From: a virus
Strand: one strand, 5' to 3'
IMG/VR virus record: IMGVR_UViG_3300036828_000568
Coordinates: 1-64,000 of that record
Length of the DNA: 64,000 nt
Made by a program: the position numbers and the translations under genes. Below, piece by piece: positions 1-6,873 of the stretch. Every line of letters begins with the position of its first letter. Position 1 is the first letter of the stretch. A model generated the notes under the pieces. The model made no database searches and was not told the DNA's origin. It saw only the letters and a list, made by a program, of their open reading frames with translations.

Positions 1-94
1 CGGACCGTCCGATCCCCTAGGCGGACTAGGGGCGTCCAAGTGCGGGAGCTCGCCTACGGGGTGACCGCCACGTACAGGTTTCGGTAGGCATCCT
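1..94 (+). other. structured non-coding left edge
   Basis: No gene start or RBS is visible here. A hairpin with arms CCCCTAG (14-20) and CTAGGGG (26-32) is present and the stretch is GC-rich, unlike the genes that follow. Since it is followed by an intrinsic terminator it may be the 3' part of a transcript or structured RNA entering from the left, but no RNA family is recognised. Confidence 0.35.
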
Positions 95-122
95 GGGCAT
101 GATGTTAAACTGCCCTTTTTTA
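95..122 (+). terminator. intrinsic terminator before the first gene
   Basis: GGGCA (95-99) pairs with TGCCC (111-115) across an 11-nt loop and is followed by six T residues. It ends transcription arriving from the left; the RBS of the first gene lies just after it. Confidence 0.65.
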
Positions 123-133
123 GGAGGAGGCCC

Positions 134-403
134 ATGTCCAAGCGCAAGCGAAAACATTCCCTAGAGCTCCCCAAAGAAGGAAAACTATCTACTATTACTG
201 TCGATATGACCGAGGGTTCACGAGACATTGGTGAAACGCTGGCACAACGTCTCACAGATGTACGAACAAGTACATTGAACCAAGATGGTGATATGCGGGA
301 CGTTATGCTCAAGCTTCGTGTAGATACTGCCCACACCATTGCCGAGCTTGAAGCTTGGCGGGATGAAATCGACCGTACTCTTGCCTTCCTAAAAGCCAGG
401 TAA
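134..403 (+). CDS. hypothetical phage protein, basic N terminus
   Basis: 89 residues preceded by a strong GGAGGAGG site. The N terminus is very basic (MSKRKRKHSLELPKEGK) and the C-terminal half is charged and predicted helical, possibly a coiled coil. The stop overlaps the next start (TAATG), so the two are translationally coupled. No family is recognised. Confidence 0.75.
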   Translation: MSKRKRKHSLELPKEGKLSTITVDMTEGSRDIGETLAQRLTDVRTSTLNQDGDMRDVMLKLRVDTAHTIAELEAWRDEIDRTLAFLKAR

Positions 404-618
404 TGAAAACCCCCGTCAAATTCCGGCTAATTCAAACGCCATGCTGTGGACAGTTGCTCTGTTGGGTAAACCCACGGTTGCCAAACTTCTGTCCCGAATG
501 CGGAGAACGGGTACTAATGAAACTACGACATAAGTGTCCAGAAAACATTCTGGAAACTTATGAAGATGCATGGTTAAGCTATAGGAGGAAAAATGAAAAA
601 GCGATTTTGGATGGGTGA
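403..618 (+). CDS. small zinc-ribbon protein
   Basis: 71 residues with two cysteine pairs: CCGQLLC near residue 14 and FCPECGERV near residue 30, the knuckle pattern of a zinc ribbon. Such small phage proteins usually contact nucleic acid or host proteins; the exact role is unknown. It overlaps both neighbours, typical of this early cluster. Confidence 0.7.
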   Translation: MKTPVKFRLIQTPCCGQLLCWVNPRLPNFCPECGERVLMKLRHKCPENILETYEDAWLSYRRKNEKAILDG

Positions 619-808
619 TATAGGTGAAAAAGATGACTTTGGTGCCCCCATTAAAGATGAATTTATTGATGGCAAAACAAAGATGGGACCATGGGCAATC
701 ATGTCTATTGATTCTTGGCGACGTTACAGCCACGGTCAATTAGGAATGGGTTGGGGACAACGGTACAAGAAGCAAGAGGATGGTAGATGGTTGAAAGTAG
801 AGGGGTAG
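593..808 (+). CDS. hypothetical protein
   Basis: 71 residues, rich in Gly, Trp and Lys (MGWGQRYKKQEDGRW). A clear TAGGAGG site lies five bases before the ATG inside the end of the previous gene, which fixes this start. No family recognised. Confidence 0.7.
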   Translation: MKKRFWMGDIGEKDDFGAPIKDEFIDGKTKMGPWAIMSIDSWRRYSHGQLGMGWGQRYKKQEDGRWLKVEG

Positions 809-1011
809 ATTCTGACAACTTTATTCATGCTCATCGCCATGCCTATAAAGCGTGGGTAGATTTTTGCATTCTGCGCAATCAATTACCTTCACTATATGAT
901 GAACATGAATTGCTGCATTCTATTTCACACCATCTGCGCCACACGGTTTACCGCACAGGATTAGAAGTACCAAGGGAACATCGACACTACGCGCGTCGTT
1001 ATGGCAAATAG
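787..1011 (+). CDS. hypothetical His-rich protein
   Basis: 74 residues with many His and aromatic residues (HAHRHAYKAW; HSISHHLRH). It overlaps the previous gene by 22 bases and the next by 11, so it belongs to the same polycistronic run. The histidines could bind metal, but no family pattern is recognised. Confidence 0.6.
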   Translation: MVESRGVDSDNFIHAHRHAYKAWVDFCILRNQLPSLYDEHELLHSISHHLRHTVYRTGLEVPREHRHYARRYGK

Positions 1012-1201
1012 ACAAGAATTTTCCGATTTTACCGAATGGGCACAAGCCGCACATGACCGTGGTCTGTGGCTGTTCGGTACGAGTGAAGGCAGCGAAGCTC
1101 ATCTGTATTATTCTGAAAAAGAAAATCCTTGGGGTAAGCTTCGTGGTTTCTGGGAATACGGCACACACAAAGGATGGTTAGAACATGAAGCCTCGCTATA
1201 G
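1001..1201 (+). CDS. hypothetical protein
   Basis: 66 residues, Trp-rich and acidic, starting within the end of the previous gene. Nothing in it points to a function. Confidence 0.6.
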   Translation: MANRQEFSDFTEWAQAAHDRGLWLFGTSEGSEAHLYYSEKENPWGKLRGFWEYGTHKGWLEHEASL

Positions 1202-1379
1202 AGTACTGCAAGGACCTAATCGTGGGATATGGTACGTTTACGATAATGATACGAGTGAAAGAGTAAAGTCTTTGCCTACTCGCAAAGAAGCCCGCCGAGT
1301 TACCATTGGTATGAATGCAGGGTGGATACCAAATGAAATGGAAGAAAAGAAAAGCGGAGATCGAACGCCTTCTAGCTAA
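1185..1379 (+). CDS. hypothetical protein with short beta-rich core
   Basis: 64 residues; the segment GPNRGIWYVYDNDTSERV followed by a basic helix looks like a small beta-hairpin plus helix fold. It overlaps both neighbours. No family recognised. Confidence 0.55.
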   Translation: MKPRYRVLQGPNRGIWYVYDNDTSERVKSLPTRKEARRVTIGMNAGWIPNEMEEKKSGDRTPSS

Positions 1380-1599
1380 ACACGGTAAAGATAGAAGGTT
1401 GGCGCGATCTTTCCCGGATCTTAGTGTAGAGCAACGCACCGCTCCCACTTCTAATAGATTGAGCACTCCACCTGTACTCAAAAAAGAAGTTATGAGGGCT
1501 ATTCTGGGACCAGATTTTGTCGTAGAACATCTGCACAAATCTGGTTATCAAGTATTCCACCGTAAAGATCTACCGAATCTAGGTGGGAAGAAGCTGTAA
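1333..1599 (+). CDS. hypothetical basic protein
   Basis: About 88 residues from the ATG at 1333, chosen over an ATG at 1315 because AGGGTGG lies at a better distance. The N terminus is lysine-rich (MKWKKRKAEIERLL) and could bind nucleic acid. No family recognised. Confidence 0.5.
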   Translation: MKWKKRKAEIERLLAKHGKDRRLARSFPDLSVEQRTAPTSNRLSTPPVLKKEVMRAILGPDFVVEHLHKSGYQVFHRKDLPNLGGKKL

Positions 1600-1624
1600 A
1601 CCCGTGGTTTCTGCCAAATCTTAA

Positions 1625-1653
1625 TTGCAATCTAAGTGGTTACGCTTTATACT
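1625..1653 (+). promoter_or_regulatory. sigma70-type promoter for the 1684 gene
   Basis: TTGCAA (1625-1630), 17 bp, TATACT (1648-1653). Same TTGC...17 bp architecture as the promoters at 3091, 4331 and 6262. The downstream gene has the GAAAGGAGCCCGC leader. Confidence 0.6.
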
Positions 1654-1683
1654 TTACATAGTGGTTCGTGAAAGGAGCCCGCT

Positions 1684-1878
1684 ATGAAAGTAGGCGACCA
1701 AGTGTACATAAGCCCTGATGACCTCGTAGGAGTACCTCCGGAGGTTGCACAGGCAATGGAAGAAGCTGCCAAAATCATTGGCATTAAGGAATCCTTTGGT
1801 ATCAAATTGGCGTTTATCCAATATGCCAATGGCAGCACCGCGGAACTGCCGATAGAACTCTTACACAGGATTCACTAA
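1684..1878 (+). CDS. hypothetical small acidic protein
   Basis: 64 residues with a beta-type N and C terminus (VGDQVYISPDD ... IQYANGSTAELPIELL) around a helix, reminiscent of small SH3- or KOW-like barrels, but that is only an impression. GAAAGGAG precedes the ATG, and this is the first gene of a new transcription unit. Confidence 0.65.
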   Translation: MKVGDQVYISPDDLVGVPPEVAQAMEEAAKIIGIKESFGIKLAFIQYANGSTAELPIELLHRIH

Positions 1879-1879
1879 C

Positions 1880-2053
1880 ATGACCTGCAAGCACGAATAT
1901 CACTTCAATCGTGGTTGTGGCGTAAGAGTTTGTGACCTTTGTGGTGACCACAAGGGGCTTGAGCGCTGCTACTGCGGATGGAGCAAGACATCACCTGGCA
2001 AGGGGCGTGAAGAACTAGAGGAAATGGGGGAAGTAATAGATCCTGAGGATTAA
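1880..2053 (+). CDS. small Cys-rich zinc-binding protein
   Basis: 57 residues starting one base after the previous stop. Cysteine pairs CDLCGD and CYCGW, plus earlier CKH and CGV, suggest one or two zinc sites. The acidic C-terminal tail ends EVIDPED. The next ATG follows its stop directly. Confidence 0.6.
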   Translation: MTCKHEYHFNRGCGVRVCDLCGDHKGLERCYCGWSKTSPGKGREELEEMGEVIDPED

Positions 2054-2257
2054 ATGGCTCTTGTTTGTCCACTTTGGCCAGAATGTGGCTGCGGAACGCA
2101 AAGCGGTCCGCATACTTGTGAATATCGAGTGGAATGCTGGCGTCGTTATGGACTATTAGGTATTGATCCACGTAATCCAGACCCAGATGGCAGTGACTAT
2201 CATCTCATGAATAAGGTTGATGAAGAAGTTGCACGTGAATGGGGAAAGAAGATATGA
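2054..2257 (+). CDS. small Cys-containing hypothetical protein
   Basis: 67 residues; N-terminal CPLWPECGCGTQ and a later CEYRVEC resemble paired zinc ligands. Its stop overlaps the next start as ATGA. Confidence 0.6.
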   Translation: MALVCPLWPECGCGTQSGPHTCEYRVECWRRYGLLGIDPRNPDPDGSDYHLMNKVDEEVAREWGKKI

Positions 2258-2694
2258 CTGTTTTCATTATTGGTCCTAAAGATGTAATACGGCTTAGGGA
2301 AGCAACTGCTCGTGCTCGAGCAAAACCTATTCCATGGGATGTACTCAAACAAGGCCTCACCCCAAACCAACCAACTGGTCGCCTAACTCTTGCTGATCGC
2401 AAGGGCATACCACCAATTCCTCGTGAGCCAGAGCAGGTGATGTTACCGTTCGGCTGGCTCGTCGCAATCACATGCGAAGAACAGCCAGCCGGGTTCTTGC
2501 TGCATGTCTCCATGTCATCACCAGCAAAACGTAAAGTTCCAAGACAAGAGGCAATGAACATGGTTATTGAAGCATGTGGATTTAGCCCTCTTAATATCGT
2601 ACGCGCATGGCTTGAAGAATATGAACCAGGGAAAAACGCTGTCAATATGCTAGTCGTTATTCAGGCACGTGATGATACATGTACTACAACCTGA
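2254..2694 (+). CDS. hypothetical protein
   Basis: 146 residues from the ATGA-coupled start at 2254, preferred over 2239. The middle has beta-strand-like stretches (MLPFGWLVAITCEEQPAG) followed by helical segments. No family recognised. Confidence 0.6.
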   Translation: MTVFIIGPKDVIRLREATARARAKPIPWDVLKQGLTPNQPTGRLTLADRKGIPPIPREPEQVMLPFGWLVAITCEEQPAGFLLHVSMSSPAKRKVPRQEAMNMVIEACGFSPLNIVRAWLEEYEPGKNAVNMLVVIQARDDTCTTT

Positions 2695-3005
2695 TCAAAA
2701 CGCCAGACGGATATCGAATGGCCAAGTTCGATGACTGGTGGTTTGTAGATCAGATCTACAACATCACCTATCGGCGTGGCCGTTTCTACTGCGATTGCCC
2801 ACAAGGCGGAAAAGCCCCGACATGCCGTCATCGGAATATGGTGCCTATATTCTGTCGGCATAAGGCTGTCAATTCCGGTAAGTTCTACTGCTACGAAACC
2901 GGGGAATGGTTTCCGGCTATGGAGTCCGAAGGTGCTCCACGGACGCTCCCGAGACGCAGGGAAAGCAGGCACCGAAGCGTCGTGTCGAGAGACGAGGCCG
3001 GTTAG
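2679..3005 (+). CDS. SWIM-type zinc-finger protein
   Basis: 108 residues. Residues about 30-52 read YRRGRFYCDCPQGG then CRHRN, fitting the SWIM pattern C-x-C-x(n)-C-x-H used in DNA or protein binding. After it comes AVNSGKFYCYETGEW, and a near copy of that segment lies about 158 bp downstream in a different frame, so the C terminus after about residue 80 may be a frameshifted version of a longer ancestor. Confidence 0.6.
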   Translation: MYYNLIKTPDGYRMAKFDDWWFVDQIYNITYRRGRFYCDCPQGGKAPTCRHRNMVPIFCRHKAVNSGKFYCYETGEWFPAMESEGAPRTLPRRRESRHRSVVSRDEAG

Positions 3006-3020
3006 ACCCTCACCGGCACT

Positions 3021-3090
3021 TTTCAAAGCTGTCAATTCCGGCAAATTCTATTGCTTTGAAACAAATGAATGGCACCTTGCTATTTCTTAG
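3021..3090 (+). pseudogene. out-of-frame remnant of the SWIM gene 3' end
   Basis: Encodes FKAVNSGKFYCFETNEW, a near copy of AVNSGKFYCYETGEW in the gene just upstream, but in another reading frame and without its own start or RBS. It is best read as a duplicated or frameshifted C-terminal module. Confidence 0.45.
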
Positions 3091-3119
3091 TTGCTTTCTA
3101 TGTTTCTGTAAAGCATAAT
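3091..3119 (+). promoter_or_regulatory. GTAAAG-type promoter for the 3154 gene
   Basis: TTGCTT (3091-3096), 17 bp ending in CTGTAAAG, then CATAAT (3114-3119). The block GTAAAG directly before the -10 recurs in at least four other promoters of this window. Confidence 0.7.
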
Positions 3120-3153
3120 AGTAATAAGGTCGGGTGGCATGAAAGGAGCTACC

Positions 3154-3678
3154 ATGAAGAAATTACTGCTCGCCAGTGTGTTTGCGATTGTCGCAACCAC
3201 ATCGGCAAATGCTTGGACCGATGCTCGCGGGCATTGGTTTGAAGGGCCTGTTGGTCCTTATGGTGACCTGCCGGTGGGTCGTCGCTTTGAAGCTCCCCCG
3301 GCCATTCCTAATTATGTTGCTGACCAGCAGCCTGAAGAAGAGGCACCACCGGAACATCCGCCGGCTCGTGTAACCGTGCCTCCCCCGTATTCAGGACCAC
3401 CATCTATCGGATGGGTGTATGGTCCATATACTCAGTGCGCGAACCCGCCACAGTGTTCCATGGGTGTGGTGAACGTGCAGGCCGATGGGCTCAACGTTCG
3501 TGTTACTCCTAATGGAGCCAGCCCTGCGGTGATGGCATTAGTCAACGGCACTCCACTCTACCCGATAAAGCGGGAAGGTGATTGGTTGCTCGTGGCTGCT
3601 GGTTGTGATCTTACGCCCACGTTCGCGTGGTCGTGGTCTGCTGGTGTCCCTCTAAATCGATGTTGGGTTTATTTCTAA
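3154..3678 (+). CDS. secreted SH3-like protein
   Basis: 174 residues. Residues 1-20 form a signal peptide (Lys-Lys, hydrophobic core, cleavage after SANA). A Pro-rich linker (about 50-85) is followed by a C-terminal segment VNVQADGLNVRVTPNG ... REGDWLLVAAGC that matches a bacterial SH3 fold. Start chosen at 3154 because AAAGGAG lies just before it. It likely acts in the periplasm or at the cell wall, for example in exclusion or wall modification; that role is inference. Confidence 0.7.
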   Translation: MKKLLLASVFAIVATTSANAWTDARGHWFEGPVGPYGDLPVGRRFEAPPAIPNYVADQQPEEEAPPEHPPARVTVPPPYSGPPSIGWVYGPYTQCANPPQCSMGVVNVQADGLNVRVTPNGASPAVMALVNGTPLYPIKREGDWLLVAAGCDLTPTFAWSWSAGVPLNRCWVYF

Positions 3679-3691
3679 AGGGGAGGGAATA

Positions 3692-3784
3692 ATGGATACT
3701 GGAACGGTGGCTGTTAGTCTTCTAATCGTAATCCTCATTTTCTTCGCAGTCTTCGTTTCAATTTGGCCTATTGGAAGATGGTGA
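3692..3784 (+). CDS. 30-residue single-span membrane peptide
   Basis: MDTGTVAVSLLIVILIFFAV followed by a short FVSIWPIGRW tail: essentially one transmembrane helix. GGGAGGG lies before the ATG and its stop (TGA) overlaps the next ATG (TGATG), so it sits in an envelope-directed operon. Function unknown. Confidence 0.6.
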   Translation: MDTGTVAVSLLIVILIFFAVFVSIWPIGRW

Positions 3785-4173
3785 TGAAAAAGACTCTCCT
3801 AACCAGTATCGCTGCATTGTTCCTGGCAACAGGGGCAGCACATGCGACTGACAAGTTGCCAGACACTATAACCGGGACATGGTGCTATTCCGAAAAGGAT
3901 AATCCCAATCCGGAACTTGGTGGGCCGACAGTCTATACCGACCATAACCGCAAGATTTGCTTACGTGCTCTTGATCAAATTGGCATTAGAGAAGATGGTA
4001 TTGATGAACATGAGAGTGTTTGTACATTTGAGAAAATAATGCGGATTAGTGCTAATGCTTTTTTGATCCATGACCAATGTAAAGATGGCAATGGTGAAAT
4101 CGAAGGAGGTGGACCAGCAACATACGAAATTATTGACGGCAAGTTGGTTATCACTCCTCTTTCGGAGGGTTAG
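3784..4173 (+). CDS. secreted protein, periplasmic
   Basis: 129 residues with a signal peptide (MKKTLLTSIAALFLATGAAHA). The mature part has four cysteines (Trp-Cys, Ile-Cys, Val-Cys, Gln-Cys contexts), compatible with two disulfides, and a C-terminal beta hairpin YEIIDGKLVITPL. No family recognised. Translationally coupled to the membrane peptide upstream. Confidence 0.65.
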   Translation: MKKTLLTSIAALFLATGAAHATDKLPDTITGTWCYSEKDNPNPELGGPTVYTDHNRKICLRALDQIGIREDGIDEHESVCTFEKIMRISANAFLIHDQCKDGNGEIEGGGPATYEIIDGKLVITPLSEG

Positions 4174-4175
4174 GA

Positions 4176-4325
4176 ATGCCGAAGATCATAACCCTGCTGT
4201 TGACAATATCCTTAAGCGGGTGCGCAAATCCACATAGATTTGATCCAATGAGGCAACAGATTCTGCAACAAGAACAGAATGCATGTTTAAAGCAGGGAAA
4301 GAGCCCTCCAGAATGCAGACCATAA
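4176..4325 (+). CDS. small lipoprotein
   Basis: 49 residues with a lipobox LSGC after a short hydrophobic leader (MPKIITLLLTISLSGC), so Cys16 should be lipidated. The rest is polar and helical. It could be an outer-spanin-like or exclusion lipoprotein, but it is far from the endolysin, so no role is assigned. Confidence 0.6.
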   Translation: MPKIITLLLTISLSGCANPHRFDPMRQQILQQEQNACLKQGKSPPECRP

Positions 4326-4330
4326 AGAGC

Positions 4331-4359
4331 TTGCGTTCTATTTTCTTGTAAAGTACAAT
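4331..4359 (+). promoter_or_regulatory. GTAAAG-type promoter for the 4394 gene
   Basis: TTGCGT (4331-4336), 17 bp ending in TTGTAAAG, TACAAT (4354-4359). It is followed about 20 bp on by GAAAGGAGCCCGCC and ATG, the same leader as the 1684 gene. Confidence 0.7.
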
Positions 4360-4393
4360 TAGGGTATGGCAATGCTTTTGAAAGGAGCCCGCC

Positions 4394-4609
4394 ATGTCAT
4401 ACGTTCTTTGTGCTCGTGAAAAGACAGCCGAACTACCCCCTCAATACTACACCGGAAGGGCAGGAATGGACTGGCTTTCGTTAGACCGTGGTAATTCCTT
4501 CTTCTATGCAACCAAAAAGGCTGCAGATTGGAAGGCCATCCACTTCAACAAGTTCGAAAAAGTTCACGGCTACTCGTTTGTTGTGGTGAAGATGGTAGGT
4601 GTAGTATGA
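4394..4609 (+). CDS. hypothetical protein
   Basis: 71 residues, soluble, starting after a strong GAAAGGAG site; last bases overlap the next gene (ATGA). No family recognised. Confidence 0.65.
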   Translation: MSYVLCAREKTAELPPQYYTGRAGMDWLSLDRGNSFFYATKKAADWKAIHFNKFEKVHGYSFVVVKMVGVV

Positions 4610-4782
4610 GAAAAAACGTCTGGAAGGTCCTGGCGTACTACCCAAGAAGCTTGGGAAATCCGGTTGTTACCTGTACAACCGAGTCGTATGAAATAGCAAT
4701 GTCCCTTGCTGCCTTCTTTACGAAGCTTGGCTACGAAGCTACTGTGGTCAACCCCGTCGGTACACATAAAGCAAAATTGTGA
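4606..4782 (+). CDS. hypothetical protein
   Basis: 58 residues from the ATGA-coupled start at 4606. The pattern strand, helix (ESYEIAMSLAAFFTKLGYE), strand (ATVVNP) looks like a small alpha/beta fold. Stop overlaps a GTG start. Confidence 0.6.
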   Translation: MRKNVWKVLAYYPRSLGNPVVTCTTESYEIAMSLAAFFTKLGYEATVVNPVGTHKAKL

Positions 4783-5099
4783 AACCCATGATGGTGTGGA
4801 AATTTCTACATCCTGATATGACTCTAGAACATCTTGGCCTATTGCCAGGATGGTTAGATGAGGAAGATCCTCGCCCCGCAAAAGATCAGTTTAATAGTCA
4901 CTATGCTCATGGCGGGGGCTGGCGTCCCTTTAGTGGCTTCAAACTTCTTCCGAACAACACACTGACATATCCTGGCGACCCGCCGCTTATTCCATTGGCT
5001 CAATTGCGATTTCGCAACGAGCTAATCGTATTCTATGAACATGCTTGGGTGGCAATCATACACAAGGATCGGTACTTCGAAGCATGTAGGATGGATTAG
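4779..5099 (+). CDS. conserved phage-type hypothetical protein
   Basis: 106 residues from a GTG overlapping the previous stop (GTGA). The text is rich in Pro, Gly and Trp with well-formed motifs (GLLPGWLDEEDPRPAKDQF, HYAHGGGWRPF, YPGDPPLIPLA), suggesting a compact conserved domain. I recall similar proteins in other phages but cannot name a family. Confidence 0.65.
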   Translation: MKPMMVWKFLHPDMTLEHLGLLPGWLDEEDPRPAKDQFNSHYAHGGGWRPFSGFKLLPNNTLTYPGDPPLIPLAQLRFRNELIVFYEHAWVAIIHKDRYFEACRMD

Positions 5100-5106
5100 G
5101 AGAAGG

Positions 5107-5301
5107 ATGTTCATAAGTAAACGGCTCGGCAATACGATCTACACTGCCGAGAAATCGAAAAAGGGAGATCGTAGGTTACTTTGGTCCACAGTATGCGTGC
5201 ATAGCTTGGAAACCATTCGTGTTGATGTTGGGCAAGTTCCTAATCATATCCGAGAACAAGCATATAATCTGCATGAAAACGACAAGTTACGAGGAGAGTA
5301 A
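5107..5301 (+). CDS. hypothetical protein
   Basis: 64 residues from the ATG at 5107, chosen because TAGGAGAAGG precedes it. Basic N terminus, beta-rich middle. No family recognised. Confidence 0.6.
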   Translation: MFISKRLGNTIYTAEKSKKGDRRLLWSTVCVHSLETIRVDVGQVPNHIREQAYNLHENDKLRGE

Positions 5302-5302
5302 A

Positions 5303-5488
5303 ATGGATCTAGACTGGTACAAGGTTATCGATAGACTTTATATCGAAAGCTCGCAACATGCTCGGCGTGCAGAAATTGCTCTAAAAGAAAATCAAATAGA
5401 ATCTAGCCATTCATCTATTATTGTGGCAGGTATTCTAACCAGTATCGCAGATGCACTGAAAGCAGGTCTCAAATACAAGGGAGATTAG
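5303..5488 (+). CDS. small helical hypothetical protein
   Basis: 61 residues from the ATG at 5303 after GAGGAGAG. Almost entirely helical (HARRAEIALKENQIESSHSS ... SIADALKAGL). It may be a coiled-coil or partner-binding peptide. Confidence 0.6.
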   Translation: MDLDWYKVIDRLYIESSQHARRAEIALKENQIESSHSSIIVAGILTSIADALKAGLKYKGD

Positions 5489-5492
5489 AGTT

Positions 5493-5819
5493 ATGTTCAG
5501 GATAGAAGTGTTTGTAGACGATAAGAAACTACCAGGGTTTCTCCATGCTTGTGCAGGTCTCGTGGTGTCAATGTCACCACCTACACCTGTGGTGAACGTA
5601 CAAGAAGAAGGACTAAAAGCTGCGAGCAACGGCAGTATTCCCGACATGTTCTATAATGAATTAAAGAGAAAGAAAATGCAGGAGTTTACTCCTGCGGAAG
5701 CTCATGGCATCCTTAATGCTCTTGGGGCTTCGGATGCATCTTACAACTATGTCTGTAAGATTCTAAAAGATAAAAGGAAGGCAAGACTGGTGAAACGTGG
5801 AAAATGGAAGGTGCTATGA
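5493..5819 (+). CDS. hypothetical protein with C-terminal HTH-like half
   Basis: 108 residues. The N-terminal half is beta-rich (MFRIEVFVDDKKLPGF). The C-terminal half reads like a helix-turn-helix tail (EFTPAEAHGILNALGASDAS then NYVCKILKDKRKARL), possibly for nucleic acid binding. Stop overlaps the next ATG. Confidence 0.55.
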   Translation: MFRIEVFVDDKKLPGFLHACAGLVVSMSPPTPVVNVQEEGLKAASNGSIPDMFYNELKRKKMQEFTPAEAHGILNALGASDASYNYVCKILKDKRKARLVKRGKWKVL

Positions 5820-6094
5820 AACAGTATCCATACAAGAGCTACGTGTTCCGAAGCATTGATCCTATTATGGATGAACTTATGCCAATACTCAGGTCGAACA
5901 AGGCCAGCGAGCTGAGTAAACTGAGTGGCGTAAGCACTGCGACTATGTATCAGTGGCGCAAAAGGAAAACTCGTCGGCCGCAATTCGCAACGGTATCTGC
6001 TGTCGCATTAGCAGCCGGGTGCTATGGGATAAGCTTTGTTGATGGCAAGCCTGTGCTTCAGCATGAACCAGCAAAGCTGAAGGTTGTCAAATAA
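5816..6094 (+). CDS. HTH DNA-binding regulator
   Basis: 92 residues from the ATGA-coupled start at 5816. Residues about 25-65 (ASELSKLSGVSTATMYQWRK then RPQFATVSAVALAAG) are a Cro/CI-like XRE helix-turn-helix: helix, turn at GVS, recognition helix TATMYQW. It is the only clear small repressor-type protein in the early region and may control the early promoters; its operator is not known. Confidence 0.65.
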   Translation: MKQYPYKSYVFRSIDPIMDELMPILRSNKASELSKLSGVSTATMYQWRKRKTRRPQFATVSAVALAAGCYGISFVDGKPVLQHEPAKLKVVK

Positions 6095-6273
6095 AACCTC
6101 AACATAAGTCGCATAAGCACGGCCGATGTCCATGGTGCAACCTACGACAAGCGCGCAAGATTAGAATATGTCCCTACCAATTTAGAAAGAACACAGAATG
6201 TCGGTGCTGTACTCTTTGTGAAAAAGATTGTAGATTAGACCATAGCCCACGCAAATCCCGCTTGCGGTCGTAA
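6091..6273 (+). CDS. Cys-rich ORF without a standard start
   Basis: An open frame of 60 residues starts at ATA (6091), seven bases after GAAGG, and overlaps the stop of the HTH gene. It encodes basic, cysteine-rich text: GRCPWCNL, CPYQF, CRCCTLCEKDC, a zinc-ribbon-like pattern. Initiation could be at ATA or by a -1 shift out of the upstream gene at its stop. Neither is proven. Confidence 0.35.
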   Translation: MKPQHKSHKHGRCPWCNLRQARKIRICPYQFRKNTECRCCTLCEKDCRLDHSPRKSRLRS

Positions 6274-6290
6274 CTTCTTTGCATTAAACT
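6262..6290 (+). promoter_or_regulatory. promoter for the 6314 gene
   Basis: TTGCGG (6262-6267), 17 bp, TAAACT (6285-6290), followed by AAAGGAG and the ATG at 6314. Confidence 0.5.
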
Positions 6291-6313
6291 TTACGGCAAC
6301 AAAGGAGTTTGTC

Positions 6314-6667
6314 ATGGAATATAGGATACAAGGCAGAATTCATGGTCAGTGGAAAGCTACACTGGATGGTGTAATATATCCAGTAGTTCATAATGTTGAT
6401 TGTGATTTTAAGACCAATTTTCACAGTTGTTTTTATTCAGACCCAAACCATCCTCAAGTGCAAGAACTTATTGGACTTGTTTTAGAAAAGAAAAAGGTAA
6501 TTGTACAGAAATCATTTATTCATCCCTTTAGGGTAAGTCGTAGCGGAGACCGTTCTATAAGTTGTCGTGGATATGTTGGTCTGTTTGAAATTTTTAACAT
6601 CATATGGGACAAACAAATTCTTACTTTCAATTTCTCATTACTAAAACGTCTTGGCTATAACAGATGA
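6314..6667 (+). CDS. hypothetical protein
   Basis: 117 residues; AAAGGAG lies eight bases before the ATG. Mixed alpha/beta, no recognised motif, AT-rich codon use. Own promoter upstream. Confidence 0.65.
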   Translation: MEYRIQGRIHGQWKATLDGVIYPVVHNVDCDFKTNFHSCFYSDPNHPQVQELIGLVLEKKKVIVQKSFIHPFRVSRSGDRSISCRGYVGLFEIFNIIWDKQILTFNFSLLKRLGYNR

Positions 6668-6771
6668 ACTAACCCGCTTGTATCATTAGAATCTTGGGCG
6701 TAATGTAACTGCCACAAACCAATCGTAAATTCACGTTTTCATTTAATAAGCGGAATTTGTCGCGTAAAGGA

Positions 6772-6801
6772 TCCGCCCTCCCCAGGCCAGAGGAGGGCGG
6801 T
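6772..6801 (+). terminator. hairpin after the 6314 gene
   Basis: CCGCCCTCC and GGAGGGCGG form a 9-bp stem around a CCAGGCCAGA loop. No T run follows, so it may be an RNA-stability or pausing structure in the primase leader rather than a full terminator. Confidence 0.45.
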
Positions 6802-6817
6802 GTAGGAGGATCGCAAC

Positions 6818-6862
6818 ATGTGCAGGGCACGACGGCTAATCGTGCAGACAACAAGAATCTAG
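6818..6862 (+). CDS. possible 14-residue leader peptide of the primase
   Basis: TAGGAGG precedes ATG and a 14-codon frame (MCRARRLIVQTTRI) that ends 11 bases before the primase start. It lies right after the hairpin at 6772. It could be an attenuator or only a chance frame. Confidence 0.25.
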   Translation: MCRARRLIVQTTRI

Positions 6863-6873
6863 AGGACTAGATC

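Noticed and set aside
5816-6094. Evidence for lysogeny (repressor plus integrase)
   Set aside because: A single small HTH protein and an integrase-arm-like fragment are not enough; no catalytic integrase, att site or excisionase is seen in the window.
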